A DNA stretch of 64,000 nt, from the NCBI RefSeq assembly GCF_023856365.1, contig NC_064555.1, positions 19,292,254-19,356,253 on the forward strand, written 5' to 3'. Origin of the DNA: Brienomyrus brachyistius (taxonomy: Eukaryota; Chordata; Actinopteri; Osteoglossiformes; Mormyridae). The position numbers and the translations under genes are program-made. Of the stretch, positions 8,541 to 21,735 are shown piece after piece (position 1 is the stretch's first letter; each line of letters begins with the position of its first letter). Below the pieces are notes generated by a model, which was not told where the DNA came from, did not search any database, and saw only the letters and a list, made by a program, of their open reading frames with translations.

Positions 8541-8966
8541 ACGAACAAGACACTTAACCATTAAAAACTGCATTTACACTTCGTTCAAACACGACTAGGA
8601 CACTGCTACTGCTAAACGGTCGTGTTTGGTTTACACAAACCCCTCTTAGGAATAAGTTTAACCTTATTTTACCTACCTTGTAATAAAATAGCATTTAGGT
8701 TTAATAGTGTTTACTGCTTGAGAATGTCTCTGAAGGTGTAATTGAGACACACCTGTGCAACTGGGGACTCACTGGACCTTATTTTCACTTGGTTGCTACT
8801 TTCACAGACCATGGTACGTACATCACACGGCACATGTGGACCATGCCTTCATCCAGGTCAGTGTTATCTTTTAGATATATTGCATAATTAAAAAACATCA
8901 CTCTGTAATGAGTTATTTATTTCAGATAAATAAATAAATAAAATTATTGCATGGAGCATCTGTGCT

Positions 8967-9650
8967 CTAATTAGGGTGGAGGTAGCCACTCAAATCCCAG
9001 CTTCCGAAGGTCGGGTCCTGATGGAGGTCCAGAATCTCAATGACATCCATGTCCAAGTCCTTCATCATAGCCTGAAGTGATGTCCATTCAGACTGTGGGA
9101 TGTCATTGAGGGACTCTAGGTCACATAAGTTGCTGTCCTTTTGGGAGGGAGCAGCATTACACTGCTGCTGCTCACCACTCAGCACCACATCTTCATCCTT
9201 CTGTGTGGTATCTCTCCTCTTTTGCTGGGCCTCGCTCTGGGCTCCTGCTTCATCACTGTATTTTCGTTTGGTTCCCCGTGCAGGGGGTCTTTTAGATACC
9301 ATGTTGCTTGTGGTGTCCTGGGACCAGTACTCTGCAGTCCCGTTCGTGACCTCCATCAGCCTCCTGTATTTAGAGAAGAAGCTGTTGGGATTTCTTCTGT
9401 GGCACCTCTTCCGTTTCTTGGGAGGGTTCTCTGCCACCGGGGTGCTGCTAGGTGGCAGTGATTGAAGGGCAGCTTCGTTGTCTTGTAGAGGCAAACACAA
9501 TTTTATCTTTAAATTTCAATCCAAAGTGTTGAAAAATATCACGTAACAAAGTCTATATAAGAAAATGCATGTGAAAATTAATATATACTTACCATTGCCT
9601 TGATACAATAATGTGGAATGGAAGAATTGAAATGTATTCTGAGAATCCAT
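8967..9650 (-). CDS. Gene A copy 2 (type II, 190 aa)
   Basis: Exons 9593-9650 and 8967-9481. Same architecture as copy 1 but the second protein type: exon 1 encodes HSTLLYQGN instead of HCPLLYQGN, and the middle has KRPPARGTKRKYSDE and SGEQQQ. A two-residue deletion near the end (VIEILDL instead of VIEGLVLDL) shortens it to 190 residues. Gly22 is Glu in this copy. The reading frame, splice sites, TATA-like T-rich box (near 9719-9728) and C-terminal LSGYLHPN are intact. Confidence 0.78.
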
Positions 9651-9803
9651 AATTCTGGACAAAGACACCTGTACCCTTCAAAGTGAAAATTAGTATGATG
9701 GGATTTTACTGCAAGCTGTTTTTTTTATAATGATTCCGTATCTATGACATCATGATGGAATCCTGGAACGAGTTCAAGAACTAGTTGTGCGTCACATTAA
9801 CTA

Positions 9804-10426
9804 CCGTGTTGACCCTAATATAAGATTTTTTTCCACTCAAAATATATCTGAAAAAGTGGTGTCGTCTTATATTCGGGGTCTAGACAAAAAACTATGATAT
9901 TTTGTAGGATTGTTTTGACATTCCGTGACATAGATTTGCCATAATATTTCTTACGTAAGCGTGAGAATCTGAAGGCACGAGTGTCATGCCAGATACGTGT
10001 GAGTTAGCAATACGTGTGTTTAGTGTGTATCACTGAGTGCCATTCAAATATGTGGTTTTTGCTAGAGTGGTTGTTAAAGACAGAAACATTCATTTAAAAA
10101 GTGATGTTACATCATTTATTAATATGGCTCAACATTTCTCTGCAATTTTTTTTTTAATGTCTACATGTGGGTCTGCTCATCGAAAACATTCTTCTCCCTC
10201 AAGGCTTGTGGAGTTTGTAACGTTCATTATGTATTTTGGAATGTTGGCTGTTTAATACGCATTTTTGAACCTGATTGCTTGTGGTTGCTGGTGAACGTAT
10301 ATGTTCTTGTCAAATAGAATTATTTTTCTTTATAAAGGTAAGGTTTGGTCTTGTGTGCGTGTGTATGTTTGTGGGGGGGGGGGGTCGTTTTATAATCGCG
10401 GTTGTCTTATATTCGGGTCAATACGG
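9804..10426. mobile_element. TA-flanked inverted-repeat element, copy 2
   Basis: Same ends and TA flanks as copy 1, with an internal poly-G run (near 10371-10383) and scattered substitutions. It lies immediately upstream of the gene A copy 2 promoter. Confidence 0.75.
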
Positions 10427-11240
10427 TATTAATCTAACTGTTAGGGTGTTATAACGCTATCTGTAATAATTATCTGACTAGAATTTGCACTCACCAAATC
10501 ACAAGAATTCTTTGTTACCTTTGAAAAAATGCAGTTATATGTGAGTATTCATTAGAAATTCAGAAACTCAAGTTTGCTTTGTAACTGTGTGCTTGTATTG
10601 TACGTTTTAACTTGCTTGCATATTGCTCAGGGCAAAAGTATCTGGGTAAATAGTTAATTGGAAATTTATAAAGTCTTAAATGATAATTGGTTCAAGTTCA
10701 GAAATTTAAAGTAATTTTGAGTCTGCAGTATCTTTCTAAATTGTACAGCATTAGTTTATTTTAAATGACCATGCGTACATGACCGACACTGGTCAAAGAT
10801 AACAAACGATGTTGGTGAAGCACAAGTGAGATTTGCCAGTGTTTCCCCAAACCCTTATTTATTCCAGATTTAATTAACAAACTTAAGGTAGATCTTTGTT
10901 GGCTTCACTCCAGCCTCCACGTGAGAAAAGCAGAGGCTGCCACTAATAGGAGCTTCGATCCCACTAGAGCCGTCACGATCACTCGATTACTAAAAACCAT
11001 GGACTGAAATTTTCCTTCTCGATTACTTGGCAATATGGTGGAAGGAAGAGCCGAATAGTGTATGAGGGTCCAAAAAAGGTAATGGGAGACAGTTTCTTCC
11101 TCTATGCAGCTGCTAAGTGTTACAACCCAGACTCTAGGGAAGCCACAGAAAAGAGGAATACATACATTAACAAGAAATTTCAGTTTCTATTTCTTATTTA
11201 TTTGCCCCAAATTAACAATCAATATATGCAAGGTCAGCAG
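10427..11240. other. Gene-free end of unit 2
   Basis: Homologous to 5357-6076 and then, where unit 1 switches to the Tc1-like fragment, it continues (agggaagccacag) into about 100 bp leading to the start of unit 3. This is therefore the uninterrupted arrangement of that locus. No gene is supported. Confidence 0.5.
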
Positions 11241-13140
11241 GGATAATTAAATACAACCAGAAATGAGGATTAACTGTGTAAAGTAATGTCTGGTATACAG
11301 CAATGAAGACGTATACAAACACTTAAATCAAACTGACCAAACACAAAGGGAGAACCAAGTTCTATCAAATGCTGATTTAAGACTTGGAGTCTCAGGTAAG
11401 CTCAGGTGGACACATTCAGTGCCTCACCTTCAATCACTTTAAAGACACAAGTAAAACAAGATGAACCACATAACATAAGATGTTGGCACTTGTGGTTAGT
11501 TGGTAGTGGGAGTAAGATTTTGTTAATATTATACAGATGATAGTAGCAGCACCTTTATATTAGTTTGTGTCCGGATCGGACTTTGTCCTTTTCTGACCAG
11601 AAGGTGCAGTTGGCCATCTTGTCTGTTCCTGTGCTTTTCTGTGTTTAGTACCTTCACAATCCCTAATGTTTTCCGCTGCTCCCTGGCAGCTGCATGGCTG
11701 AATGGGATGAGCATGCAGCTGAGTAACTGTGCATCTTTAGCCATTGTGGGTTCATGGCTAGTCAGGCACCACCCTCAACTTCCCCTAGACATGTTATTCT
11801 GTTGCAGCCTATTAATTATGTTCTTGTGTTTATGTATTTCTGTATTAGTCCTTGCGTACATATATTTGTTTCTGGTTATCCTTGTTTGTACCTAGTGTTG
11901 CAGTAGTATCCTGTAACCCCAGTTCCTAATATCTCCTGCTGTTTGAGTCCCTAGTGATTGTTAATTGTCTTCCAAATCCTAGTCCCTTGTATTTGGTGCA
12001 CATTGTAAGTTTTATGAATGAATGTTACATAGTTAACCTTGTTGTTTGCATATGTTTCTCCAGTGGTTCTTTGTGTTTAGTTTGGTCCTGGTTAAGTTCT
12101 GGTTTTAACTGCCAGCCTGTGTTCACACCCGATGTGATCTGTGCCTGAAAGTCTTTAACTTATTCTTTTCATCTCTTGCTGTCTTTGTGTTTTTTATGTT
12201 AAATGCACTGAAGGTTAATGTGCATGTTGTATGACACTTATTGACTCATATGTTATATGTGGTGTTCTGTCTTATTGCAAAATACATATATAACATATGA
12301 CAGTTGTCTCCAGATGGGACTTCACTTATCCCACCTTCAATGGGAGCCAGGTATCTGGAATTAGGGGTGAAGCAGTCAATGAGAGCTGCTCCAAAACAGA
12401 AGTTTTGACAGGTGGTTGTTGTCCAAGGTGCTGACTGAAGCTGGCAGCCACCTGTCTTTGGGCAGGAGCGGTTATGGTTTCCAGGTTCCAGATGCAGCAT
12501 TGTGACATTAATATGTACATGCTTACCATACATTATATATTTTATGAACAAAACTCACAGCATGGCATTGCCCATTTGTTGTTTTAAATTTGGTTTGTAT
12601 GCACAAACTGGTGTTCAGATTGAATTGAAAGATGCTTTTATACCAAATTTTGGAACCAGAAAGGCACTTTCACAACAAAGTTCTGGAACTTGGTCCCTGT
12701 TTAGAAATATATGCATAGATATGGAAAAAATATATAATAAAATACAAAAAACATAGTTAAAAAAAAAGTATTTTATTGTCGTCAAGATGACAAGTCTGGC
12801 AGCCACAGTCTGACAAAAGCACCCATATTCGGATCAATACGGTATCAGGGTGTTGCGGAGCTTGTGGACATGTCTTCTGTCTCCTGGTTGGAATCTGACA
12901 GAGGAACCAAGCGTGCACATTCGATTTTTAAATATTGCTCATCATTGTTCAGCAGCATGGCACTCTCACTCCTGAAAGCCACAGGATGCTCTTTAGGGAT
13001 AGTAACATCCATCCATCCATCTTTCAATCCGCTTATCCTACTGGGTTGCGGGGGGTCCGGAGCCTTTCCCAGAATCCATGGGCACGAAGCAGGGAACAAC
13101 TCAGGATGGGGGGCCAGCCCATCGCAGGGCGCACCCAAAG

Positions 13141-13722
13141 TCAACAGCACTTAAAACAATTTAATAATCCAGACAATGCTCTGGACAACATCTGGCGTAG
13201 TCTTCTTAAAATTGTCATGCAGCTTGGGCACATGTCTTCTGTCTCCTGGTCGGAATCCGACAGAAGAACCAAGCGTGCACGATTGAATTTTAAATACTCC
13301 TCATCGTTGTCCAGCAGCATGGCACTCTCACTCCTGAAAGCCACAGGACGCTCGTTAGGGATAGTAACATGCTTGAGCAAACTAAAAATGAAACCTAATC
13401 AACAGCCATATTGTAAAAGAGCTCAGCTTCTGGCACCCAATCCTCAACTGCATTACATGTTATAAGTACAGAACAGAGCAAAGAACTTACTCATCCAGTG
13501 GGATGTCAGTGAACCCGTCTAATGTGAAGGGTCCTAATGGGAAAAATTATATCAAATAATCTGACCTTTGTCATCAGCCATCATAAAAGCATTTTAAACA
13601 GACACCTGCATATTCTAAAATATGAACATTATTTAAAACAATCACAATCCATAAAGTGAAGAAAACTTGCCTTCATCAACATCCATATTTATAATGCAGC
13701 AGCTCGATAGTGGCATGTCCAT
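13141..13722 (-). CDS. Gene B copy 2 (95 aa)
   Basis: Exons 13671-13722, 13491-13533 and 13141-13333. The protein is identical to copy 1 by eye. Intron 1 again uses a GC donor (GCAAGT). Just upstream of the terminal-exon acceptor this copy reads caggacgctcg where copy 1 has a one-base-longer variant; the splice site is unaffected. TATA box at 13773-13780. Confidence 0.7.
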
Positions 13723-15130
13723 TTCTGACGATTCAAATTTGCAAAGTGAGTCCCTGCAAATTGCAGCAAACCCTTTTATAGTAAGCCACCAGGTACGTAA
13801 AACACGTCACAATTTATTTTAATGATCACAATGACGTGAAAATAGGTCCCGCATACGCTGCAAAGGATAGGTTGATGTTTGAAACAAAATATACAGATAT
13901 ATGGACTTCATTATGACGATCGCGATAAAACAGGCTTTTTGTACAAATTATGGAAATAGTGTGGCCCGGTAGCCCTGATATGTACCAAGATACTTCATAG
14001 ATACTTGTTTTAAATTCGTACCGCATTATCTTTCATGATGTTAACGCATGCCGTATTTTGTAGCCTAAATTAGAGAATTATGTGAACATAGATTTTAATA
14101 GTCCTTCAGTGGTTGTCAGACTTTTGTATTTGGAGCCATTTCTTAAATGGATTTTAGATCGATCATGCGATCAGGATTAAATAGTGTTTGTATCCGCCAG
14201 TTGAGTACATGGGATTACATGCATACTAACGAAATTCCAGCCAACCATATAGTATTCTGATATGGAAGCACAACCCACGCAAAGCAAGGCTGCTTGAGTT
14301 AGTGGAGCAGGCAAACTACTGTTTGGTAATATCGTGAAAGAAACAAGCTCCTTCAGCGGAAGCTTCAGTTGTCGGTGAAGCCGCAATAGCTTAATTTTGA
14401 AGACATTGTGGATAAACACGGTAAAAGACTTCGATAGTTTTTTTCCTTTTGCAGTTTAAAGTCCGACATGCAACGGTTTATTTTTTGTATGAATTATTAA
14501 TAAAATATTTGTGCTTGCAGTCCATTCATGAAGTGACTTTTTAAAAAATTCTTATGTGTGTAACGGCAACGTTAAGGTAATTTATTTAAGGTAATTTAAA
14601 GTGGCTTAAATTCCAGCCAACCATATGGTATTCTTATAAGGAAGCATAACCTACGCAAAGCAAAGTGACTTTTCAAAAATTGTTAATGTGTGTAACAGCA
14701 ACGTTAAGGTAATTTATCTTAAGGAAAAACTGTGGCTGGAAGTAAGAAAAAAGAGAAAAGAACAATGTGAATTATCAGGGATTTTTGTGCATATAATAAA
14801 ATTACGTAAATATAAAAAATAACCGAAGACAATGCCCTCGGTCGGTATAATTTACCGGCACGGTAAATGATGAATGGGTTAATGTTAGTTACACTGCTCG
14901 GGATTTTATAGACCTTATTTTCACTTGGTTGCTACTTTCACAGTCCATGGTACATACATCATACGTCACACATGGACCATGCCTTCATCCAGGTCAGTGT
15001 TATCTTTTAGATATATTGTATAATTAAAAAAAACATCACTCTGTAATGTGTTATTATTATTTATTTCACATAGATAGATAAACAAACAAATAAATAAATA
15101 AATAAAATTATCACATGGCGCATCTGTGCT

Positions 15131-15820
15131 CTAATTAGGGTGGAGGTAGCCACTCAGATCCCAGCTCCCGAAGGTTGGGTCCTGATGGAGGTCCAGAACC
15201 AATCCTTCAATCACGTCATTGTTCAAGTCCTTCATCATAGCCTGAAGTGACTTCCATTCAGACTGGGGGATGTCATTCAGGAAGTCCAAGCAACCTAAGT
15301 TCCAGTCCTTTTGGGAGGGAGCAGCATTACACTGCTGCTGCTCGCTAATCGGCACCACATCTTCAACGTTCTGTCTGGTGTCTCTCCCTTTTTGCTGGGC
15401 CTCGCTCTGGACTCCTGCTTCATCACTGAACTTTCGTTTGGTTCCCCGTGCATTAGGTCTTTTAGGTTCCATGTTGTTTGTGGTGTCCTGGGACCAGTAC
15501 TCAGCAGTCCCGTTCGTGACCTCCATCAGCCTCCTGTGTTTAGAGAAGAAGCTGTTGGGATTCCTTCTGTGGCACCTCTTCCGTTTCTTGGGAGGGTTCT
15601 CTGCCACCGGGGTGCTGCTAGGTGGCAGTGATTGAAGGGCAGCTCCGTTGTCTTGTAGAGGCAAACACAATTTTATCTTTAAATTTCAATCCAAAGTGTT
15701 GAAAAATATCATATAACAAAGTCTATATAAGAAAATGCATGTGAAAATTAATACATACTTACCATTGCCTTGGTACAATAATGGGCAATGAAAGAATTGA
15801 AATGTATTCTGAGAATCCAT
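15131..15820 (-). CDS. Gene A copy 3 (type I, 192 aa)
   Basis: Exons 15763-15820 and 15131-15651. It differs from copy 1 at residue 65 (Thr for Met), with Lys153 retained. TATA box at 15890-15898. All splice signals are intact. Confidence 0.8.
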
Positions 15821-15969
15821 AATACTGGCCAAAGACATCTGTACCCTTCAAAGTCAAAACTGGTATGATGAGATTTAACTGCAAGCTGCCTTTTTATAGT
15901 GATTCCTTATCTATATCACCATGGCATCATGGAACGCGTTCTAGAACTAGTTGTGCGGCACGTTAACTA

Positions 15970-16593
15970 CCGTGTTGACCCTAATATAAGATTTTTTTCC
16001 CTCAAAATATATCTGAAAAGTGGTGTCTTATATTCGGGATCTAGAAAAAAAACTAAATACGGTATTTTTATCGAGTGTTTTGACATACCGTAACATAGAG
16101 ATTTGCCATAATATTTCTTACGTGAGCGTGAGAATCTGAAGGCATGAGTGTCACGCCAGATACGTGCGAATTGGCAACCCTGGCAATACGTGTGTTTAGC
16201 GTGTATCACTGAGTATCATGCAAATTTGTGGTTTCCTTAGAGTGGTTGTCAAAGACATAAAACATTCATTTTAAAAGAGACGTCATATTATTTATTAATT
16301 TGGCTCAACATTTCTCTGCAAAACATTTTTACTGTCTACAAGTGGGTCTGTTCATCGAAAACATTCTCCGCCCTCAGGACTTGTGGAGATTTTAATGTTC
16401 ATTATCTATTTTGGAATTTTGGCTGTTTAATACGCTTATTTGAACCTGATTGCTTGTGGTTGCTGGTGAACGTATATGTTCTTGTGAAACAAAATTACTT
16501 TTCTTTATTAAGGTAAGGTTTAGTATTGTGTGCGTGTTTTTGTGGGGGGGATTGGTTTATAACCTCGGTCGTTTTATATTCGGGTCAATACGG
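15970..16593. mobile_element. TA-flanked inverted-repeat element, copy 3
   Basis: 624 bp, same length and ends as copy 1, upstream of gene A copy 3. Confidence 0.75.
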
Positions 16594-17315
16594 TATTAAT
16601 CTAACTGTTAGGGTGTCATAACGCTATCTGTAATAATTATCTGACTAGAATTTGCACTCACCAAATCACAAGAATACTTTGTTACCTTTGAAAAAATACA
16701 GTTATATCTGAGCATTCATTACAATTTCAGCCTAGCTGAACTCAAGTTTGTTTGGCAGTTGCATGCTTGTATTGTACTTTTTTACTTGCTTTTATGTTAC
16801 TCAGGGCAAAAGTATCTGGGTAAATAATTAATTGGAAATTCATAAAGTCTTAAATCATCACTGTTTCGAGTTCAGAAATTTAAAATAATCTTGAGTCTGC
16901 AGTCTCTTTCTAAATTGTGCAGGATTAGTTTATTTTAAATGACCATACGTACATGACCGACACTGGTCAAAGATAACAAACGATGTTGGTGAAGCACAAG
17001 TGAGATTTGCCAGTGTTTCCCCAAACCCTTATTTATTCCAGATTTAATTAACAAACTCAAAGTAGATCTTTGTTGGCTTCACTCCAGCCTTTACGTGAGA
17101 AAAGCAGAGGCTGCCACTAATAGGAGCTTCGATCCCACTAGAGCCGTCACGATCACTCGATTACTAAAAACCATGGACTGAAATTTTCCTTCGCGATTAC
17201 TTGGCAATATGGTGAAAGGAAGAGCCGAATAGTGTATGAGGGTCCAAAAAAGGTCATGGGAGACAGTTTCTTCCTCTATGCAGCTGCTAAGCGTTACAAC
17301 CCAGACTCTAGGGAG

Positions 17316-17709
<394 letters not shown>

Positions 17710-18635
17710 GCCTTTGCCCCCAACTCATTGTAAGTTTTATGAGTGAATGTTACATAGGTAACCGTGTTGTTTGCATGTTTACCCAGTGGTTCTTTGTGTT
17801 TAGTTTGACCCTGGTTAAGTTCTGGTTTTAACTGCCAGCCTGTGTTCAAACCTGATGTGATCTGTGCCTGAAAATCCTTAATTTATTCCTTTGATCTCCT
17901 GCTGTCTTCTTTGTGTTTTTTATACTTAATGCACTGAAGTTTAATGTGCATGTTGTATGACACTTATTGACTCATATGTTATATGTGGTGTTCTGTCTTA
18001 TTGCAAACTACATATATGACATCTGACAGTTGTCTCCAGAAGGGACGTCACTTATCCCACCTTCAGTGGGAACCAGGTATCTGGAATTAGGGGTGAAGCC
18101 ATCATTGGGAGCTGCTCCAAAACAGAAGTTTTGACAGGTGGTTGTTGTCCGTGGTGCTGACTGAAGCTGGCAGCCACCTGCGTTTGGGCAGGAGCGGTTA
18201 TGGTTTCCAGGTTCCAGATGCAGCATTGTGACATTAATATGTACATGCTTACCATACATTGTATATTCAATGAACAAAACTCACAGCATGACATTTCCCA
18301 TTTGTTGTTTTAAATTTGGTTTGTATGCGCAGATGCATAAATCAAGACAAAAGTATGCAGTTTTATTTAGATTTTATATCAGTAGTGAAATTTCAAGGAG
18401 AAATCCTAACTAGTGTTCAGACTGAATTGAAAGACGCTTTTATACCAAATTTTGGAACCAGAAAGGCACTTTCATACTGAACTTCTGGAACTTGGTCCCC
18501 GTTTAGAAATATATGCATAGATATGGAGATACAAAAAATATATAATAAAATACAAACACATAATTAAAAAAAAAAAGTATTTTATTGCCGCCAAGATGAC
18601 AAGTCTGGCAGCCAGTCTGACAAAAGCATCCAAAG

Positions 18636-18828
18636 TCACCAGCACTTAAAGCAATTTAAAAATCCAGACAATGCTCTGGACAACATCTGACACAGTCTTC
18701 TTGAGATGGCCATGGAGCTTGTGGACAAGCCTTCTGTCTCCTGGTCACAATCCGACAAAAGAACCAAGCGTCTATGTTCGAGTCTTAAATACTGCTCATC
18801 ATCGTCCAGCAGCATGGCACTCTCACTC
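18636..18828 (-). pseudogene. Isolated gene B terminal exon in unit 4
   Basis: Same sequence and context as 7333-7525: acceptor intact, frame open, no upstream gene B exons in the unit. Confidence 0.65.
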
Positions 18829-20269
18829 CTGAAAGCCACAGGACGCTCTTTAGGGATAGTAACATCCATCCATCCATCTTCCAATCCGCTTATCCCACTG
18901 GGTATATGGGGGTCCGGAGCCTATCCCGAGAACTGCCTTTTGGGCACGATATGCCCAGCTAGGAGATACGGTATTCTTTTCTGAGTCTGCAAAACAGGTG
19001 GAGACCACACCGTCCGCGATGCTGCTGCTGTCTTTCTACACTGAGTTTGCCTTTGATAATGGTCATCAGTAATAGATAATTTGACTTCATTTCATAATAA
19101 ATAAAATTCATATTTAGTTTAGACATGGCATGCGCGTGCATTTTGCGTGTTCTCCCCATGTCATTGTGGGGTTTTCTCTGTGTGTGTGCCCTGCAATGGG
19201 TTGGCGCCCCATCCGTGGTTGTTCCTGCCTTGTGCTCAGAGTCTCCGGGGTAGGCTCTCCAGAGGCAATCCAGAACAGGTCAAGTAGTGCCCATTGCAGC
19301 AGGTCTCTTTATACTCCACCCCTGCAGCCGCCGGCAGATCGCGCTGCACGTCACGTCAGCTGCAGACCGAAGGCCCAAGAAGGCCCAAGTCGAACGCGCT
19401 CAATAACATCATGATATACTCACGATATCAAACTGTTTAAACAAATAGTACCACGACACATAGGAATTTAAACAAAGACCCGAAAACTATACACATCTTA
19501 AGTCGCTCTTGTACTTATGAATACAATTAGTTTGAATACTTGAATCTGCAGGTCCCTGTGTTATGCGGTTGCATGTACTTTCACGCTCGTTAATGTTCTG
19601 TGGCGGCAAAACCAGGAAAAACAGTAATCGGATCTGCTTAGGAGAGCAGAGCCGTAGTGCAAACTTACAGAGTAAAAGATGAAAATAAAACAAACCAATA
19701 CACAACCATGTATATCAGATATAAATCTAAATATTAAAGTATAGACAAAGTACATTTTACCGTCTACGTATAGTGCTGATGGCTGGCTGAAGCGCTAACA
19801 GGGGCTAGCTAACTGGGCTAACTCGCTAACTGCGACCGTTTACACGAACAAGACACTTAACCATTAAAAACTGCATTTACACTTCGTTCAAACACGACTA
19901 GGACACTGCTACTGCTAAACGGTCGTGTTTGGTTTACACAAACCCCTCTTAGGAATAAGTTTAACCTTATTTTACCTACCTTGTAATAAAATAGCATTTA
20001 GGTTTAATAGTGTTTACTGCTTGAGAATGTCTCTGAAGGTGTAATTGAGACACACCTGTGCAACTGGGGACTCACTGGACCTTATTTTCACTTGGTTGCT
20101 ACTTTCACAGACCATGGTACGTACATCACACGGCACATGTGGACCATGCCTTCATCCAGGTCAGTGTTATCTTTTAGATATATTGCATAATTAAAAAACA
20201 TCACTCTGTAATGAGTTATTTATTTCAGATAAATAAATAAATAAAATTATTGCATGGAGCATCTGTGCT

Positions 20270-20953
20270 CTAATTAGGGTGGAGGTAGCCACTGAAATCC
20301 CAGCTTCCGAAGGTCGGGTCCTGATGGAGGTCCAGAATCTCAATGACATCCATGTCCAAGTCCTTCATCATAGCCTGAAGTGATGTCCATTCAGACTGTG
20401 GGATGTCATTGAGGGACTCTAGGTCACATAAGTTGCTGTCCTTTTGGGAGGGAGCAGCATTACACTGCTGCTGCTCACCACTCAGCACCACATCTTCATC
20501 CTTCTGTGTGGTATCTCTCCTCTTTTGCTGGGCCTCGCTCTGGGCTCCTGCTTCATCACTGTATTTTCGTTTGGTTCCCCGTGCAGGGGGTCTTTTAGAT
20601 ACCATGTTGCTTGTGGTGTCCTGTGACCAGTACTCTGCAGTACCGTTCGTGACCTCCATCAGCCTCCTGTATTTAGAGAAGAAGCTGTTGGGATTTCTTC
20701 TGTGGCACCTCTTCCGTTTCTTGGGAGGGTTCTCTGCCACCGGGGTGCTGCTAGGTGGCAGTGATTGAAGGGCAGCTCCGTTGTCTTGTAGAGGCAAACA
20801 CAATTTTATCTTTAAATTTCAATCCAAAGTGTTGAAAAATATCACGTAACAAAGTCTATATAAGAAAATGCATGTGAAAATTAATATATACTTACCATTG
20901 CCTTGATACAATAATGTGGAATGGAAGAATTGAAATGTATTCTGAGAATCCAT
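20270..20953 (-). CDS. Gene A copy 4 (type II, 190 aa)
   Basis: Exons 20896-20953 and 20270-20784. Like copy 2 with the two-residue deletion, but Gly22 is retained and one invariant C-terminal residue changes (SWDFSGYLHPN, Leu to Phe). All signals are intact. Confidence 0.78.
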
Positions 20954-21106
20954 AATTCTGGACAAAGACACCTGTACCCTTCAAAGTGAAAATTAGTATG
21001 ATGGGATTTTACTGCAAGCTGTTTTTTTTATAGTGATTCCGTATCTATGACATCATGATGGAATCCTGGAACGAGTTCAAGAACTAGTTGTGCATCACAT
21101 TAACTA

Positions 21107-21735
21107 CCGTGTTGACCCTAATATAAGATTTTTTTCCACTCAAAATATATCTGAAAAAGTGGTGTCATCTTATATTCGGGGTCTAGACAAAAAACTATGA
21201 TATTTTGTAGGATTGTTTTGACATTCCGTGACATAGATTTGCCATAATATTTCTTACGTAAGCGTGAGAATCTGAAGGCACGAGTGTCATGCCAGATACG
21301 TGTGAGTTAGCAATACGTGTGTTTAGTGTGTATCACTGAGTGCCATTCAAATATGTGGTTTTTGCTAGAGTGGTTGTTAAAGACAGAAACATTCATTTAA
21401 AAAGTGATGTTACATCATTTATTAATATGGCTCAACATTTCTCTGCAAATTTTTTTTTAATGTCTACATGTGGGTCTGCTCATCGAAAACATTCTTCTCC
21501 CTCAAGGCTTGTGGAGTTTGTAACGTTCATTATGTATTTTGGAATGTTGGCTGTTTAATACGCATTTTCGAACCTGATTGCTTGTGGTTGCTGGTGAACG
21601 TATATGTTCTTGTCAAATAGAATTATTTTTCTTTATAAAGGTAAGGTTTGGTCTTGTGTGCGTGTGTATGTTTGTGGGGGGGGGGGGGGGGGGTCGTTTT
21701 ATAATCGCGGTTGTCTTATATTCGGGTCAATACGG
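21107..21735. mobile_element. TA-flanked inverted-repeat element, copy 4
   Basis: Same ends and TA flanks; slightly longer than copy 2, with the poly-G run expanded. Confidence 0.75.

Larger units (their letters stand above)
6404..11240. repeat. Array unit 2 (short type, second half of the dimer)
   Basis: Homologous to unit 1 but lacking gene B exons 1-2 and their promoter. A SINE fragment (about 7562-7635) is joined instead to a segment (7640-8540) absent from unit 1. It carries type II gene A and no Tc1 fragment at its end; the block ending at 11240 runs directly into the start of unit 3. The exon-like block recurs at 6749-6991. Confidence 0.9.
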